A stretch of DNA of 64,000 bases from Colwellia sp. 12G3 (GTDB lineage Bacteria; Pseudomonadota; Gammaproteobacteria; Enterobacterales; Alteromonadaceae): NCBI RefSeq assembly GCF_002836775.1, contig NZ_PJAQ01000066.1, forward strand, positions 124,001-188,000. Direction: 5' to 3'. Positions 35,387-43,333 of the stretch are shown piece by piece. The translations under genes were made by a program, and so were the position numbers. Under the pieces are notes generated by a model that did not search any database, was not told where the DNA came from, and saw only the letters and a program-made list of their open reading frames with translations. Every line of letters starts with the position of its first letter. Positions within the stretch are counted from its first letter, which is position 1.

Positions 35387-36181
35387 ATGAAAGAAAGTTA
35401 TCAGAAACAAGGTTATGTACTTATTCGACACTTCCTTAGTGATAATGAAGTGCTTGAACTACGTACGATATTGAATGAATTTCATCATTTATGGCAGCAA
35501 GAAAATGCTAGTTTTTATGCTGATAAAGCAGTTAATTCGGCTTATCTAACGAGTAACAAATTTTTAAATAACGAGCAACGAAATCGATTGTTCCGCTTTA
35601 TTGGTTCAGAAAAAGTGATGACTCTTGTCAACGAGTTGATCCCTCAGCAGCCATGCTTTTTAAATACTCAGTTATTCTTTAATCCAGTAAATGAAAAACA
35701 GTGTAACTATTGGCATAGAGATCCACAATATCATCTGTCTATAGAGCAACAAAAGGCGGCTTTAGCATCTTTTGATGTTATTCACTTTCGTTTGCCTGCA
35801 TTGGATGAACCAGGTGTTGAATTGATTCCTGGTACCCATAAACGTTGGGATTCAGCTGAAGAGTTTGATGTGCGTTTAGAACAAAATGGCGGGAAGAATA
35901 ATCAGCCACTTTCCAAAGGAAAAACCATAAAACTGTGCGCTGGCGACTTGTTGATATTCTCAGCCAATATGATCCACCGAGGTTTGTATGGCATGGATCG
36001 TTTAGCATTCGATATTTTGTTTTGTCCGTCAGAGCCAAGCATTATTGAATTTGTCAGTGACGATTGTTTGCCCAGCAAAAGTACCATGGCGGCTCTTGAT
36101 GATAGTAGCGCTTTTATCAATACCATCAAGTTAAAAGCTGAAATAAAAAAACAGCATAGTGAATGTGATCATAAAACTTAG
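35387..36181 (+). CDS. Phytanoyl-CoA dioxygenase (PhyH) family protein
   Basis: The 264-residue protein has the double-stranded beta-helix of Fe(II)/2-oxoglutarate oxygenases. Iron ligands are H-x-D in NYWHRDPQYH (about His110/Asp112) and His197 in ANMIHRGLYG, with Arg205 placed to bind 2-oxoglutarate. The ATG at 35387 is used; a GTG directly before it is the alternative. Bacterial members hydroxylate many kinds of small molecules, and nothing nearby points to a substrate. A short AGTAATC duplication lies just upstream. Confidence 0.82.
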   Translation: MKESYQKQGYVLIRHFLSDNEVLELRTILNEFHHLWQQENASFYADKAVNSAYLTSNKFLNNEQRNRLFRFIGSEKVMTLVNELIPQQPCFLNTQLFFNPVNEKQCNYWHRDPQYHLSIEQQKAALASFDVIHFRLPALDEPGVELIPGTHKRWDSAEEFDVRLEQNGGKNNQPLSKGKTIKLCAGDLLIFSANMIHRGLYGMDRLAFDILFCPSEPSIIEFVSDDCLPSKSTMAALDDSSAFINTIKLKAEIKKQHSECDHKT

Positions 36182-36256
36182 CTATAGTTACTTTAATCAG
36201 TTTATCGTTTAGTTTAAATTTATAGGCTACACGGTAATTTTATCAAAGGAGACAGT

Positions 36257-36436
36257 ATGACAAAGTTATTAACAACGGCCAAAAATTATTACTGGGCCTC
36301 AATTTTCATCTCATTTGGCGTAGTGTTTAATTTAATAAAAGAAAATTTTCTTAATGTTGGTATCCTTCTTATTTTGTCGGCACTATTGATTGCCATTGGC
36401 TTTAGCATTAGCAGAAAAAAACCGGATAAAAACTAG
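36257..36436 (+). CDS. Small two-helix membrane protein (59 residues)
   Basis: The frame runs from the ATG at 36257 to TAG at 36434-36436. AAGGAG lies 6 bases upstream of the ATG, the best ribosome site in the area. Two hydrophobic segments (about 13-26 and 35-51) are joined by a polar turn (IKENFLN), and the tail is basic (SRKKPDKN). It resembles nothing I can name. It sits between the PhyH and cupin genes, 34 bases before the latter. Confidence 0.7.
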   Translation: MTKLLTTAKNYYWASIFISFGVVFNLIKENFLNVGILLILSALLIAIGFSISRKKPDKN

Positions 36437-36470
36437 CTACTACCCACCATACTTAACTAAAGAAAACATA

Positions 36471-36836
36471 ATGACTAAAATTAATATCAATGAAAAATTC
36501 ACACTATTTGATGATAAATGGTCACCTAAAGTGATTGCCGAGTCTAATGGCCAATTAGTAAAAATAGCGAAAGGCGATGGCGAACTCGTTTGGCATAAAC
36601 ATGATAATGAAGATGAATTATTTATTGTCTTTACCGGTCAGCTGACCTTACAGCTAAAAACCGGTGATATTATTCTAAACCCCGGAGAAATGTATATCGT
36701 TCCCAAGGGAGTAGAACATTGCCCAAAAGCATTACCAGATACACACTTTTTAATGGTAGAGCCAGCCAGCACTGCTCATACCGGTGAAAATATTAGTGAA
36801 GTGACGGTGGCATCTTCTGATCAAGCGTGGATCTAA
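36471..36836 (+). CDS. Small cupin_2 domain protein
   Basis: The 121-residue protein is a single beta-barrel cupin. Metal ligands are visible in VWHKHDNEDELFIVFTG (His-x-His ... Glu) and VPKGVEHCP (His). I start at the ATG at 36471 (MTKININEKF); the longer frame from 36390 overlaps the small membrane gene and reads unlike protein. Related proteins are sugar or keto-acid binding or isomerising enzymes with unknown roles. Confidence 0.82.
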   Translation: MTKININEKFTLFDDKWSPKVIAESNGQLVKIAKGDGELVWHKHDNEDELFIVFTGQLTLQLKTGDIILNPGEMYIVPKGVEHCPKALPDTHFLMVEPASTAHTGENISEVTVASSDQAWI

Positions 36837-36840
36837 AACG

Positions 36841-37092
36841 CTAATTGATGTTGTATTTCCCTTTACCCATCTGATTTTCCTTTTGTTTTTGCGTCACTAT
36901 GCGCTTATCAACTTGCACCATTTTAATGGTTTGATCTACTAGAGGGTCAGGCGTAAACATCTGCACAAAAATGCCAAAAGCAATGGCAATACCTTTACGT
37001 TTTCTGGCGAATTTCAATAACAAACAAGCAATAATGGCGAGTACAACAAACACTAACCACGGGGCTAGCATTGTATAAAATAAGTTTTCCAT
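36841..37092 (-). CDS. Small membrane protein, 83 residues
   Basis: One or two hydrophobic helices (LAPWLVFVVLAIIACLLLKFA and GIAIAFGIFVQMF) are separated by the basic ARKRKG. The C-terminal half is polar and charged, cytoplasmic by the positive-inside rule. AGGAAAA precedes the ATG. It converges on the cupin gene with 4 bases between. Function unknown; it may form an operon with the secreted protein encoded upstream. Confidence 0.65.
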   Translation of the reverse strand: MENLFYTMLAPWLVFVVLAIIACLLLKFARKRKGIAIAFGIFVQMFTPDPLVDQTIKMVQVDKRIVTQKQKENQMGKGKYNIN

Positions 37093-37162
37093 GTGATTTT
37101 CCTAAAATAAACAATTAATCGCTCCTATAACCATTAAATTTGGCGATAGAGTAAAAGTAAAA

Positions 37163-37621
37163 TTAAGAAAGGTTTTGTTGGTATTGTAACTTTGCTTGGT
37201 AACAAGGCTTTTGGGCATACAAAGCGTTTTGTGTACCTTGGATATGTGTGTGGGTGGTGAGTTGTTCTTGATAAGATTGTCGCGCGAGTGATTGTGCATC
37301 GTAGAGAACTAAGTCTGTAGTAAGTTCATTTATTGTCGCGATAAAAAGTGTGCTAGCAAGGTTGTCGTTGTCGTTATCGTCTTGTTGCAATAAGGTCAGT
37401 AGGCTTATTTTGCGTTTTGATAGTGCAGCTTGCCTATTATAGTCCTCAATAGAATCAGTATGATTGTTTAATGTGTTGGTAAGGTCTGTACTCTCTGCGA
37501 CCGCGTGGTATTTGCTTGCTAATAGAGAGGATAAAGGTACTGCCAGTGCTGAATGTAAAGACAGGGAAGCGCTAAGTAATAATAAAAATTTAATCAAAAA
37601 ACTAGTCAAAGAATTATGCAT
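37163..37621 (-). CDS. Hypothetical secreted protein, 152 residues
   Basis: The ATG at 37621 follows GGGAGG at optimal spacing; a longer frame upstream lacks this. The signal peptide is FLIKFLLLLSASLSLHSALA. The mature part is largely helical and Gln/Leu/Asp-rich, with an Asp-Asn-Asp stretch, and carries one Cys. No domain is recognised. It is encoded 70 bases upstream of the small membrane protein on the same strand. Confidence 0.6.
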   Translation of the reverse strand: MHNSLTSFLIKFLLLLSASLSLHSALAVPLSSLLASKYHAVAESTDLTNTLNNHTDSIEDYNRQAALSKRKISLLTLLQQDDNDNDNLASTLFIATINELTTDLVLYDAQSLARQSYQEQLTTHTHIQGTQNALYAQKPCYQAKLQYQQNLS

Positions 37622-37783
37622 GATGCCTCCCTTTATTATCTTTATTAATCCATGTGCCATGTAGAGTAAATGGTATCTTCAGCTACTTATGAGATAAGGT
37701 CAGAAGTTTATTTTTCAAGGGGAATTGGCAAATTATTGAGTGAAGTGTATGGGTAGGTGTGATTCTGCTGTGATTTTCAAAAT

Positions 37784-37813
37784 AAAAAAATCCGGCACAT
37801 GGCCGGATTTTAA
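37784..37813 (-). terminator. Terminator of the S46 peptidase gene
   Basis: AATCCGGC and GCCGGATT pair around a 4-5 base loop; on the minus strand the stem is followed by a run of T. It lies 34 bases beyond the peptidase stop. Confidence 0.85.
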
Positions 37814-37846
37814 AGTATCAATGAGTAAGTGTTTAGTTAGCTAAAC

Positions 37847-40042
37847 TTACTCAACTATATCCATTTCTTCAATTAAGTTAGTGGCGCCATCTACGTGCTC
37901 CATAACCCAAAGCATGTAACGAACATCAACGTGAATTGAGCGATTTAACTTAGTATCGTAATCCCAATCACCAATAATGCTTTCATAAACACCGTCAAAC
38001 ACTAAACCAACAAATTCGGCTTTGTCGTTAAGTGTTGGTGAACCTGAGTTACCGCCAGTAATATCAAGCGTACCTAAGTAGTTTACAGGTACTGAGCCAA
38101 GTGCTTTTTTCGCGTACGTGCCGTAATGCTTTTTATTGATTAAGTCTAATTGCTTTTGCGGTGCATCAAAAGGTGCAACACCAGTATCTTTAGCAACAAT
38201 ACCTTCAAGGGTAGTATAAGGTGTAGCCGTTAAACCATCTTGAGGAGAATAACCTTTTACATTACCGTAAGTAATACGCAAGGTGCTGTTAGCATCGGCA
38301 TATACAGGTAAGTCGTTATCGTTGAAGTAAGCAATAAGCGCTTCCATGTACTTAGGACGGAAAGCTTGGATATCACCCGCTAACTCTTTTGACTTATCTT
38401 CAATGACTTTACGCTCTTCAAAGCTAGTAACCGCTAATTGAATAAACGGGTCTTTGCTTTTGTTAAAATCATCTACTGATTTATTCATCAGGGCTAAACG
38501 CTGCTCTTGTGAATTAAGCTTAGTGCTTTTGTACATTCTTTTTAACTGTTTACGTAGCTTTTTCTCGTTAAAGTTTTTAGCTGTGGTGTTAGTTAAACCA
38601 AAGTATTTGTCAAATGACTTAAGTCGCTCAGCTTTAGGTAAAGCAACATAGTGCGTTAACATAGCAACAAGAATTTCGTTATCAATTTTCTCATCATAAC
38701 GACGATCAACAGACTTCATGCTTTGTTCAAAACGGGCGATATCACGTTCTTGATAACCATGTTCACGTTCAATGTTTGGCTTGGTATTTTCCACGGCTAA
38801 ACGATGTAGTGATTTCGCGGTTGATAACATTTTACTGTAACGCATGTAACCCAAAATTAAATCACGAGCTTGTTGCTTATCATCTTGTTTAACTAAGTTG
38901 TTTAAACCAGATAACGCTTCACCGTACTGGCTTTTACGCTTTGAACTGCTGTTTAACCATGTTGTTAAGTTTGTTTCAAGTTCTTGCTTACGCTGTAAAA
39001 AAGAGCCATTGTTGTAACTGTGGATCATTGAACCATAGTTTTTAGCATAGTTAGCAAGACCAGCTAACGTGCTTTCGTATTTAATACGCGCTTCACTGCC
39101 GACTTCAGAATGGCTATGGATTAAATCAATAATCTCTTCACGGTAAGCTTTCTCGTGTGGATAAGTCCAAGAGAACGTATTTTCAACTTCATAAGCGGTG
39201 CGGTAGCGGTTAGTTCTGCCTGGGTAGCCAAGAACCATGATGTAATCACCGTCATCAACACTGCTTTTGTTTACTTTTAAATGATGCTTAGGCTTGTATG
39301 GCACATTGTCTTTGCTAAAATCAGCAGGTTGACCATCTTTACCAACATAGGCACGATAAAAACCGTAATCGCCAGTGTGACGTGGCCACATCCAGTTATC
39401 GATATCGCCGCCGTATTTACCAATACTGCTTGCTGGTGCATGGACTAAACGTACATCACGAATGGTAAGCTGTTTGAATAAGTAATATTCTAAACCGCCG
39501 TGAAAATTAACCACACTACAGCGGTATCTATCATCATTTTCACATTCAGCGACTAATTTTTTTGAATTAGTATCAACGGCTTTATAACGATCACTCCCTG
39601 ACATTTTGCTCGAAACGCCTGATTTTACCAATTTCGTTACTTCGGTAATTTCTTCGGTTACATAAATACGGCTACCTGGTGTTGCAGGTAATTCTTCAGC
39701 GAAATTTTTAGCTAAAAAACCATTTTTAAGTAAGTTGTTTTCTGCGGTTGAGTTGTATTGAACTGAACCATAGACACAGTGATGGTTAGTGGCAACTAAG
39801 CCTTGGTCAGACACAAATGAAGCTGTACAGCCACCAAGACTAACAATGGCACCCATAGGGAAACCAGTGAGGTCGGTTAAATCATTTGGATTTAATTTTA
39901 AACCCGCTTTCGTTAATTCTTTAGCGATTGTTGGTAATTGGTTTGGTTGCCACATACCTTCATCAGCTACTGCTGAGCCAGCGCTAAGAGCCAAAGTTGG
40001 CAGTATTACCGACAAGCTCAGTAATTGTTTTATTTTATTCAT
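37847..40042 (-). CDS. S46 family dipeptidyl-peptidase (DPP7-like)
   Basis: The 731-residue periplasmic serine peptidase removes dipeptides from peptide N-termini. It has a signal peptide (LSLSVILPTLALSAGSAVA). The catalytic His is in TNHHC (87-88), the Asp in GGDIDNWMWPRHTGDY, and the Ser in GGNSGSP (about 666). In Porphyromonas DPP11 an Arg 18 residues after the nucleophile gives Asp/Glu preference, while DPP7 has Gly there; here the residue is Gly (about 684, in VFDGVYE). A DPP7-like preference for hydrophobic residues is therefore inferred. It stands alone, with its own terminator. Confidence 0.92.
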   Translation of the reverse strand: MNKIKQLLSLSVILPTLALSAGSAVADEGMWQPNQLPTIAKELTKAGLKLNPNDLTDLTGFPMGAIVSLGGCTASFVSDQGLVATNHHCVYGSVQYNSTAENNLLKNGFLAKNFAEELPATPGSRIYVTEEITEVTKLVKSGVSSKMSGSDRYKAVDTNSKKLVAECENDDRYRCSVVNFHGGLEYYLFKQLTIRDVRLVHAPASSIGKYGGDIDNWMWPRHTGDYGFYRAYVGKDGQPADFSKDNVPYKPKHHLKVNKSSVDDGDYIMVLGYPGRTNRYRTAYEVENTFSWTYPHEKAYREEIIDLIHSHSEVGSEARIKYESTLAGLANYAKNYGSMIHSYNNGSFLQRKQELETNLTTWLNSSSKRKSQYGEALSGLNNLVKQDDKQQARDLILGYMRYSKMLSTAKSLHRLAVENTKPNIEREHGYQERDIARFEQSMKSVDRRYDEKIDNEILVAMLTHYVALPKAERLKSFDKYFGLTNTTAKNFNEKKLRKQLKRMYKSTKLNSQEQRLALMNKSVDDFNKSKDPFIQLAVTSFEERKVIEDKSKELAGDIQAFRPKYMEALIAYFNDNDLPVYADANSTLRITYGNVKGYSPQDGLTATPYTTLEGIVAKDTGVAPFDAPQKQLDLINKKHYGTYAKKALGSVPVNYLGTLDITGGNSGSPTLNDKAEFVGLVFDGVYESIIGDWDYDTKLNRSIHVDVRYMLWVMEHVDGATNLIEEMDIVE

Positions 40043-40337
40043 AGCTTCCTACTTTTCTCATGTAGTTTTGAACTGAATTGAATTGCTTTTTAGAAGGCAA
40101 TTTTGATGTTATTCAGTTGTTAATTTTTTTGACGAAAAATGTCGACAGGAGAGTGTGCGCTAGCGACAAGTCTTAGTCAAAAAAAACAATGAAAATTATG
40201 AATGTTAATTGTAAAGATAGCTTTAAAAAGTCCCCGCTAATAATCACCATTATCATCTAATAATGTCTCCAAGATTAAAGTCAATTGGCAAGCGAGGTAA
40301 ATCCATACCAAAATTAAGCTAGTACATAGTAATTGCA

Positions 40338-40356
40338 AATAAAAACAATTCTCACT
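40338..40356. promoter_or_regulatory. Fur-box candidate 1
   Basis: AATAAAAACAATTCTCACT resembles the right-hand part of a Fur site (ATTCTCATT type). It lies 72 bases before the porin-like gene. The rest of the 40043-40427 gap is A/T-rich with no gene. Confidence 0.4.
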
Positions 40357-40391
40357 TGTAATTGTAACTGAGTGTTATTATCATTCATATA

Positions 40392-40410
40392 AATAATATT
40401 GATTCTCGTT
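40392..40410. promoter_or_regulatory. Fur-box candidate 2
   Basis: AATAATATTGATTCTCGTT matches the Fur-site form AATGATAATGATTCTCATT at most positions and lies directly upstream of an operon of iron-type genes. Confidence 0.55.
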
Positions 40411-40427
40411 TCTATTTGAGTGATTTC

Positions 40428-41792
40428 ATGAATAATATCGTAAAATTTATAGCAGTAAATGTCCTTCTTTTCGTTCATCATCAAAGCGTTGCTGCGAGCG
40501 ATGTGGAGTTAGAGGCAGAAATATTAAAGCAGAAAGATCAACTTCAGCTGATTGAAAAACAATTAGCTGAATTAAAAACAACCCTAATTACAGCTGAAGA
40601 GCAGCGACAAGGTGACAAATTAAGCAGTCATGCTAAAGCTAAAAATTGGCAGATTAACTCTTACGGTAGCGTACTTTATAAGAATGAAGAGGTTTACCGT
40701 AATATCCAAGACACAAATCCTGAGCGAAAAGCGACCACTGATTTGGAGCGAGTCGTTTTAGAGTTTGTTTACGATTTTGATGCTAAATGGCAAGTAGAAA
40801 TAGAACTTGAATATGAACATGGTGGTGTGGGTTCAACGCTGGAATATGATGGTTTTGAAGAGTTTGGAGAATTTGAGACAGAAATTGAAGCGGGTGGCGA
40901 GGTTATTGTTGAAAAGCTACAAGCAAAATATAAAGCGAATGATTATTTCACCGTTAAAATGGGCCATATCTTTGTTCCTGTTGGTTTAGGTACTGATTTA
41001 CATAAACCAGGTCAGTATTTTTCTACGGAACGTTATTGGAGTGAAGCGACGCTTATTCCACAAGTGTGGCACGAAACAGGTATTAACCTTATTAGTTCTT
41101 GGCAAGGTTTTACCGCACAAACACTGATAACTACAGGCCTTAATTCAGAATATTTTCGAACTTATCAATGGGTCGCTACGGGACATCAAAAAAGATTTGA
41201 GCAAGTTAATGCTGACGATTTAGCACTAACGTTACGTTTAGATTACGGCGATATCAAAGCGGGTAAAGGGTTTGGTGTTAGTTTTTATACCGGCAATACC
41301 TCAGGAAACCGTAATAATAGTACTAAAGTTGTCGGTGATGGAAATCTCACAATTTTCGGACTTCATGGCGCTTATAGTTATGAAAACTGGCAAGTCAGGG
41401 GGCAATACCTCTTTGGTACTTTAGATGATAGTGAAGCGATCACTAATGCCAATAAAACCACACCAGGCCTTAAACCAGGCAATTTCGCCCAGCTGGGCAG
41501 TGAAGCTGAATCATCATTTGTTGAGTTAGCCTATAACAGCCAAGCGCTTTTAAATTTAAAAAATCCTCTGTATTTATATACAACTTATGAATATGCCAAT
41601 CCAATTAAAAAAGTCGATCAGGGCAATGCAACCGATCGTTTTAATAAAGAATCTGTTGCTTTTGGTATTAATTATTTTCCTATCAAAAATATCGTCCTAA
41701 AAGCACAAGTAGCACAACAAATGTATGCACAAAGTAATTTAAATAACAGCAGTAGCTTTAGCTTATCTATGGGTTATTTCTTCTCAATATAA
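40428..41792 (+). CDS. Porin-like outer-membrane beta-barrel with N-terminal coiled coil
   Basis: The 454-residue protein has a signal peptide (IVKFIAVNVLLFVHHQSVAA), a coiled-coil segment (about 25-60, rich in Glu/Gln/Leu heptads) and a 16-strand-type barrel ending LSMGYFFSI. This layout is seen in OprO/OprP-like and related trimeric porins. A Gly/Glu-rich acidic loop (EFGEFETEIEAGGEV) lies at about 150-165. Start at ATG 40428; the TTG 12 bases upstream would add four residues before the signal. Behind it come an imelysin-like lipoprotein and a di-haem oxidase, so it may serve iron entry. Two Fur-box candidates lie upstream. Confidence 0.78.
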   Translation: MNNIVKFIAVNVLLFVHHQSVAASDVELEAEILKQKDQLQLIEKQLAELKTTLITAEEQRQGDKLSSHAKAKNWQINSYGSVLYKNEEVYRNIQDTNPERKATTDLERVVLEFVYDFDAKWQVEIELEYEHGGVGSTLEYDGFEEFGEFETEIEAGGEVIVEKLQAKYKANDYFTVKMGHIFVPVGLGTDLHKPGQYFSTERYWSEATLIPQVWHETGINLISSWQGFTAQTLITTGLNSEYFRTYQWVATGHQKRFEQVNADDLALTLRLDYGDIKAGKGFGVSFYTGNTSGNRNNSTKVVGDGNLTIFGLHGAYSYENWQVRGQYLFGTLDDSEAITNANKTTPGLKPGNFAQLGSEAESSFVELAYNSQALLNLKNPLYLYTTYEYANPIKKVDQGNATDRFNKESVAFGINYFPIKNIVLKAQVAQQMYAQSNLNNSSSFSLSMGYFFSI

Positions 41793-41844
41793 AAAGTTTA
41801 GCAACAATTAATCAATAAAATATTTAAACAAGGAACGCTTTAAA

Positions 41845-42984
41845 ATGTTAACAAAATCACTTCTGGCTTTAGCCATCTCTAGCTTATTTCTTACTGGCTG
41901 TGGTAGTAGTTCATCAGATACTTCTGCGGTTATCGAACCGACAGGTTTTACTTTTTCGGCAACTGAAATGATCACCAATTTAACTAATGATGTGATTGTA
42001 ACGGGTTATAAAAACCTTAATGATGAGGCGGCAATCTTCTTCTTAGCCACTCAGAACTTAGTCAATACGCCTACTGAAGAAAACTTAGTCTTAGCTCAGC
42101 AAGCTTGGAAAGATGTTCGTGTCCATTGGGAGCAAGGAGAGTCTCATATATTCGGTCCCGTTGATGCACTTTCTATTGACCCTCATTTAGATACTTGGCC
42201 ATTAAATACCAGTGACTTACAAGCATTATTAGACTCTCAATCAGGCTTTAACGCTACAGAGTTAAAAGCCTTTAATGACGATGTACAGGGTTTCCATACC
42301 ATGGAATTTTTATTGTTTGGTAATGGTGTTGCCGACAATGAAAAAGCTATTGATGAAATGACCGTTTTAGAGCGTGAATACTTATCTGCGGCTGCAGAAG
42401 TATTTAAAACGCATACGCAAACTCTGTTTGATGCATGGACTGTTGCTAATGATGCAAACGATGCCAATTCCCCAGCCTATAAAGACTTATTACTGACTGC
42501 AGATAATGCGGTTTACGCTTCTCAGTTAGGTGTAGTAGAAGAATTAATTAACGGCATGATTGGTATAGTGGATGAAGTAGGTAATGGTAAAATTGCAGAA
42601 CCTTTTGGCAGCAGTATCGATAACATCGATACGACAAAAGTAGAGTCTCAATATAGCTGGAACTCTCTCGCTGATTTTACGGACAATATTCAAGGTGTTC
42701 AAAATGTTTATCGTGGCGAGTTCCTAGGGCAAGCAGATAAAGCAGGGATTATTGATTTTGTTAGCGCTGCTGATGCAACTATCGCAACGCGCGTAGACAC
42801 TGAAATAGTTGATGCTATTGCTGCCATTAAAGCCATTGCAGGTGACAATAATCTACCTTTTAGGCAAGCGATTAATAATGCTGATGCTCGCGTGAGAATT
42901 CAAGCGGCAATTGATGCGTTATCAACATTACAAGCCTCATTAAATAATGATGTTTTAACGCTGTTGAAAAATTGGCAGCAGTAG
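41845..42984 (+). CDS. Imelysin-like (IrpA-type) iron-regulated lipoprotein
   Basis: The 379-residue protein is a lipoprotein (FLTGC, Cys19) with an imelysin peptidase-like fold that is thought to bind iron or haem rather than cleave peptides. The family motif GxHxxE appears in GFHTMEFLLFG. LAQQAWKDVRVHWEQGESHIFGP near the N-terminus is also typical. Two homologous helical halves are expected. It lies 52 bases after the porin-like gene and is followed by a DUF1111 di-haem protein, a frequent partner. It probably works in the outer envelope in iron capture. Confidence 0.86.
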   Translation: MLTKSLLALAISSLFLTGCGSSSSDTSAVIEPTGFTFSATEMITNLTNDVIVTGYKNLNDEAAIFFLATQNLVNTPTEENLVLAQQAWKDVRVHWEQGESHIFGPVDALSIDPHLDTWPLNTSDLQALLDSQSGFNATELKAFNDDVQGFHTMEFLLFGNGVADNEKAIDEMTVLEREYLSAAAEVFKTHTQTLFDAWTVANDANDANSPAYKDLLLTADNAVYASQLGVVEELINGMIGIVDEVGNGKIAEPFGSSIDNIDTTKVESQYSWNSLADFTDNIQGVQNVYRGEFLGQADKAGIIDFVSAADATIATRVDTEIVDAIAAIKAIAGDNNLPFRQAINNADARVRIQAAIDALSTLQASLNNDVLTLLKNWQQ

Positions 42985-43051
42985 TTTTTAGCTAGCGAAT
43001 AGGAGTGTTTTTCAAGGATGAATGTAGTGCAAGGATGCACACCTATTTATA

Positions 43052-43314
43052 TACCCATCACACCTCAATATGCAGACTTCAGCAAGTCGAGAAAGGGTTA
43101 GGTACAAGGAATTGATTGAAGGAAATAGTTACTCTATTACCTAAATCAATAACGCCGTAAATGACCCTTTATTGCATTGCCCGTAGGGAGTTAAGCTAGA
43201 TCATCAGTTCAGCGTTGCGATACTTGATAAGGGAACAACCATTATCTGCGTAACGCGCCTTGAACTGACTTCCTAGCTTAGTTCTGAAACTGAACCTTGG
43301 GGTATGATGGGTAA
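43052..43314. repeat. Nested palindromic repeat element, copy 1
   Basis: The element has imperfect terminal inverted repeats: TACCCATCACACC near 43052 and its reverse-complement counterpart near 43302-43314 (about 25 of 31 positions pair). A second inner pair lies at about 43190-43216 and 43250-43280 (AAGCTAG...CAGTTCA against TGAACTG...CTAGCTT). The core is a 40-base hairpin at 43111-43150 with outer stem ATTGATT/AATCAAT, inner stem GGAAATAG/CTATTACC and loop TTACT, followed by AACGC. A diverged copy lies at 46053. Its right end runs close to the start of the di-haem gene, so it may carry part of that gene's promoter. Confidence 0.72.
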
Positions 43315-43333
43315 TGTCCTGGAAGTATTCTCA

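Noticed and set aside
40235-40263. Third Fur box near AATAATCACCATTATCATC
   Set aside because: The half-site spacing is wrong for Fur and it lies far from both gene starts.
43304-43333. Upstream ATG for the di-haem gene
   Set aside because: It would put ten residues before the lipoprotein signal and lies at the end of the repeat element; the ATG at 43334 has a ribosome site.
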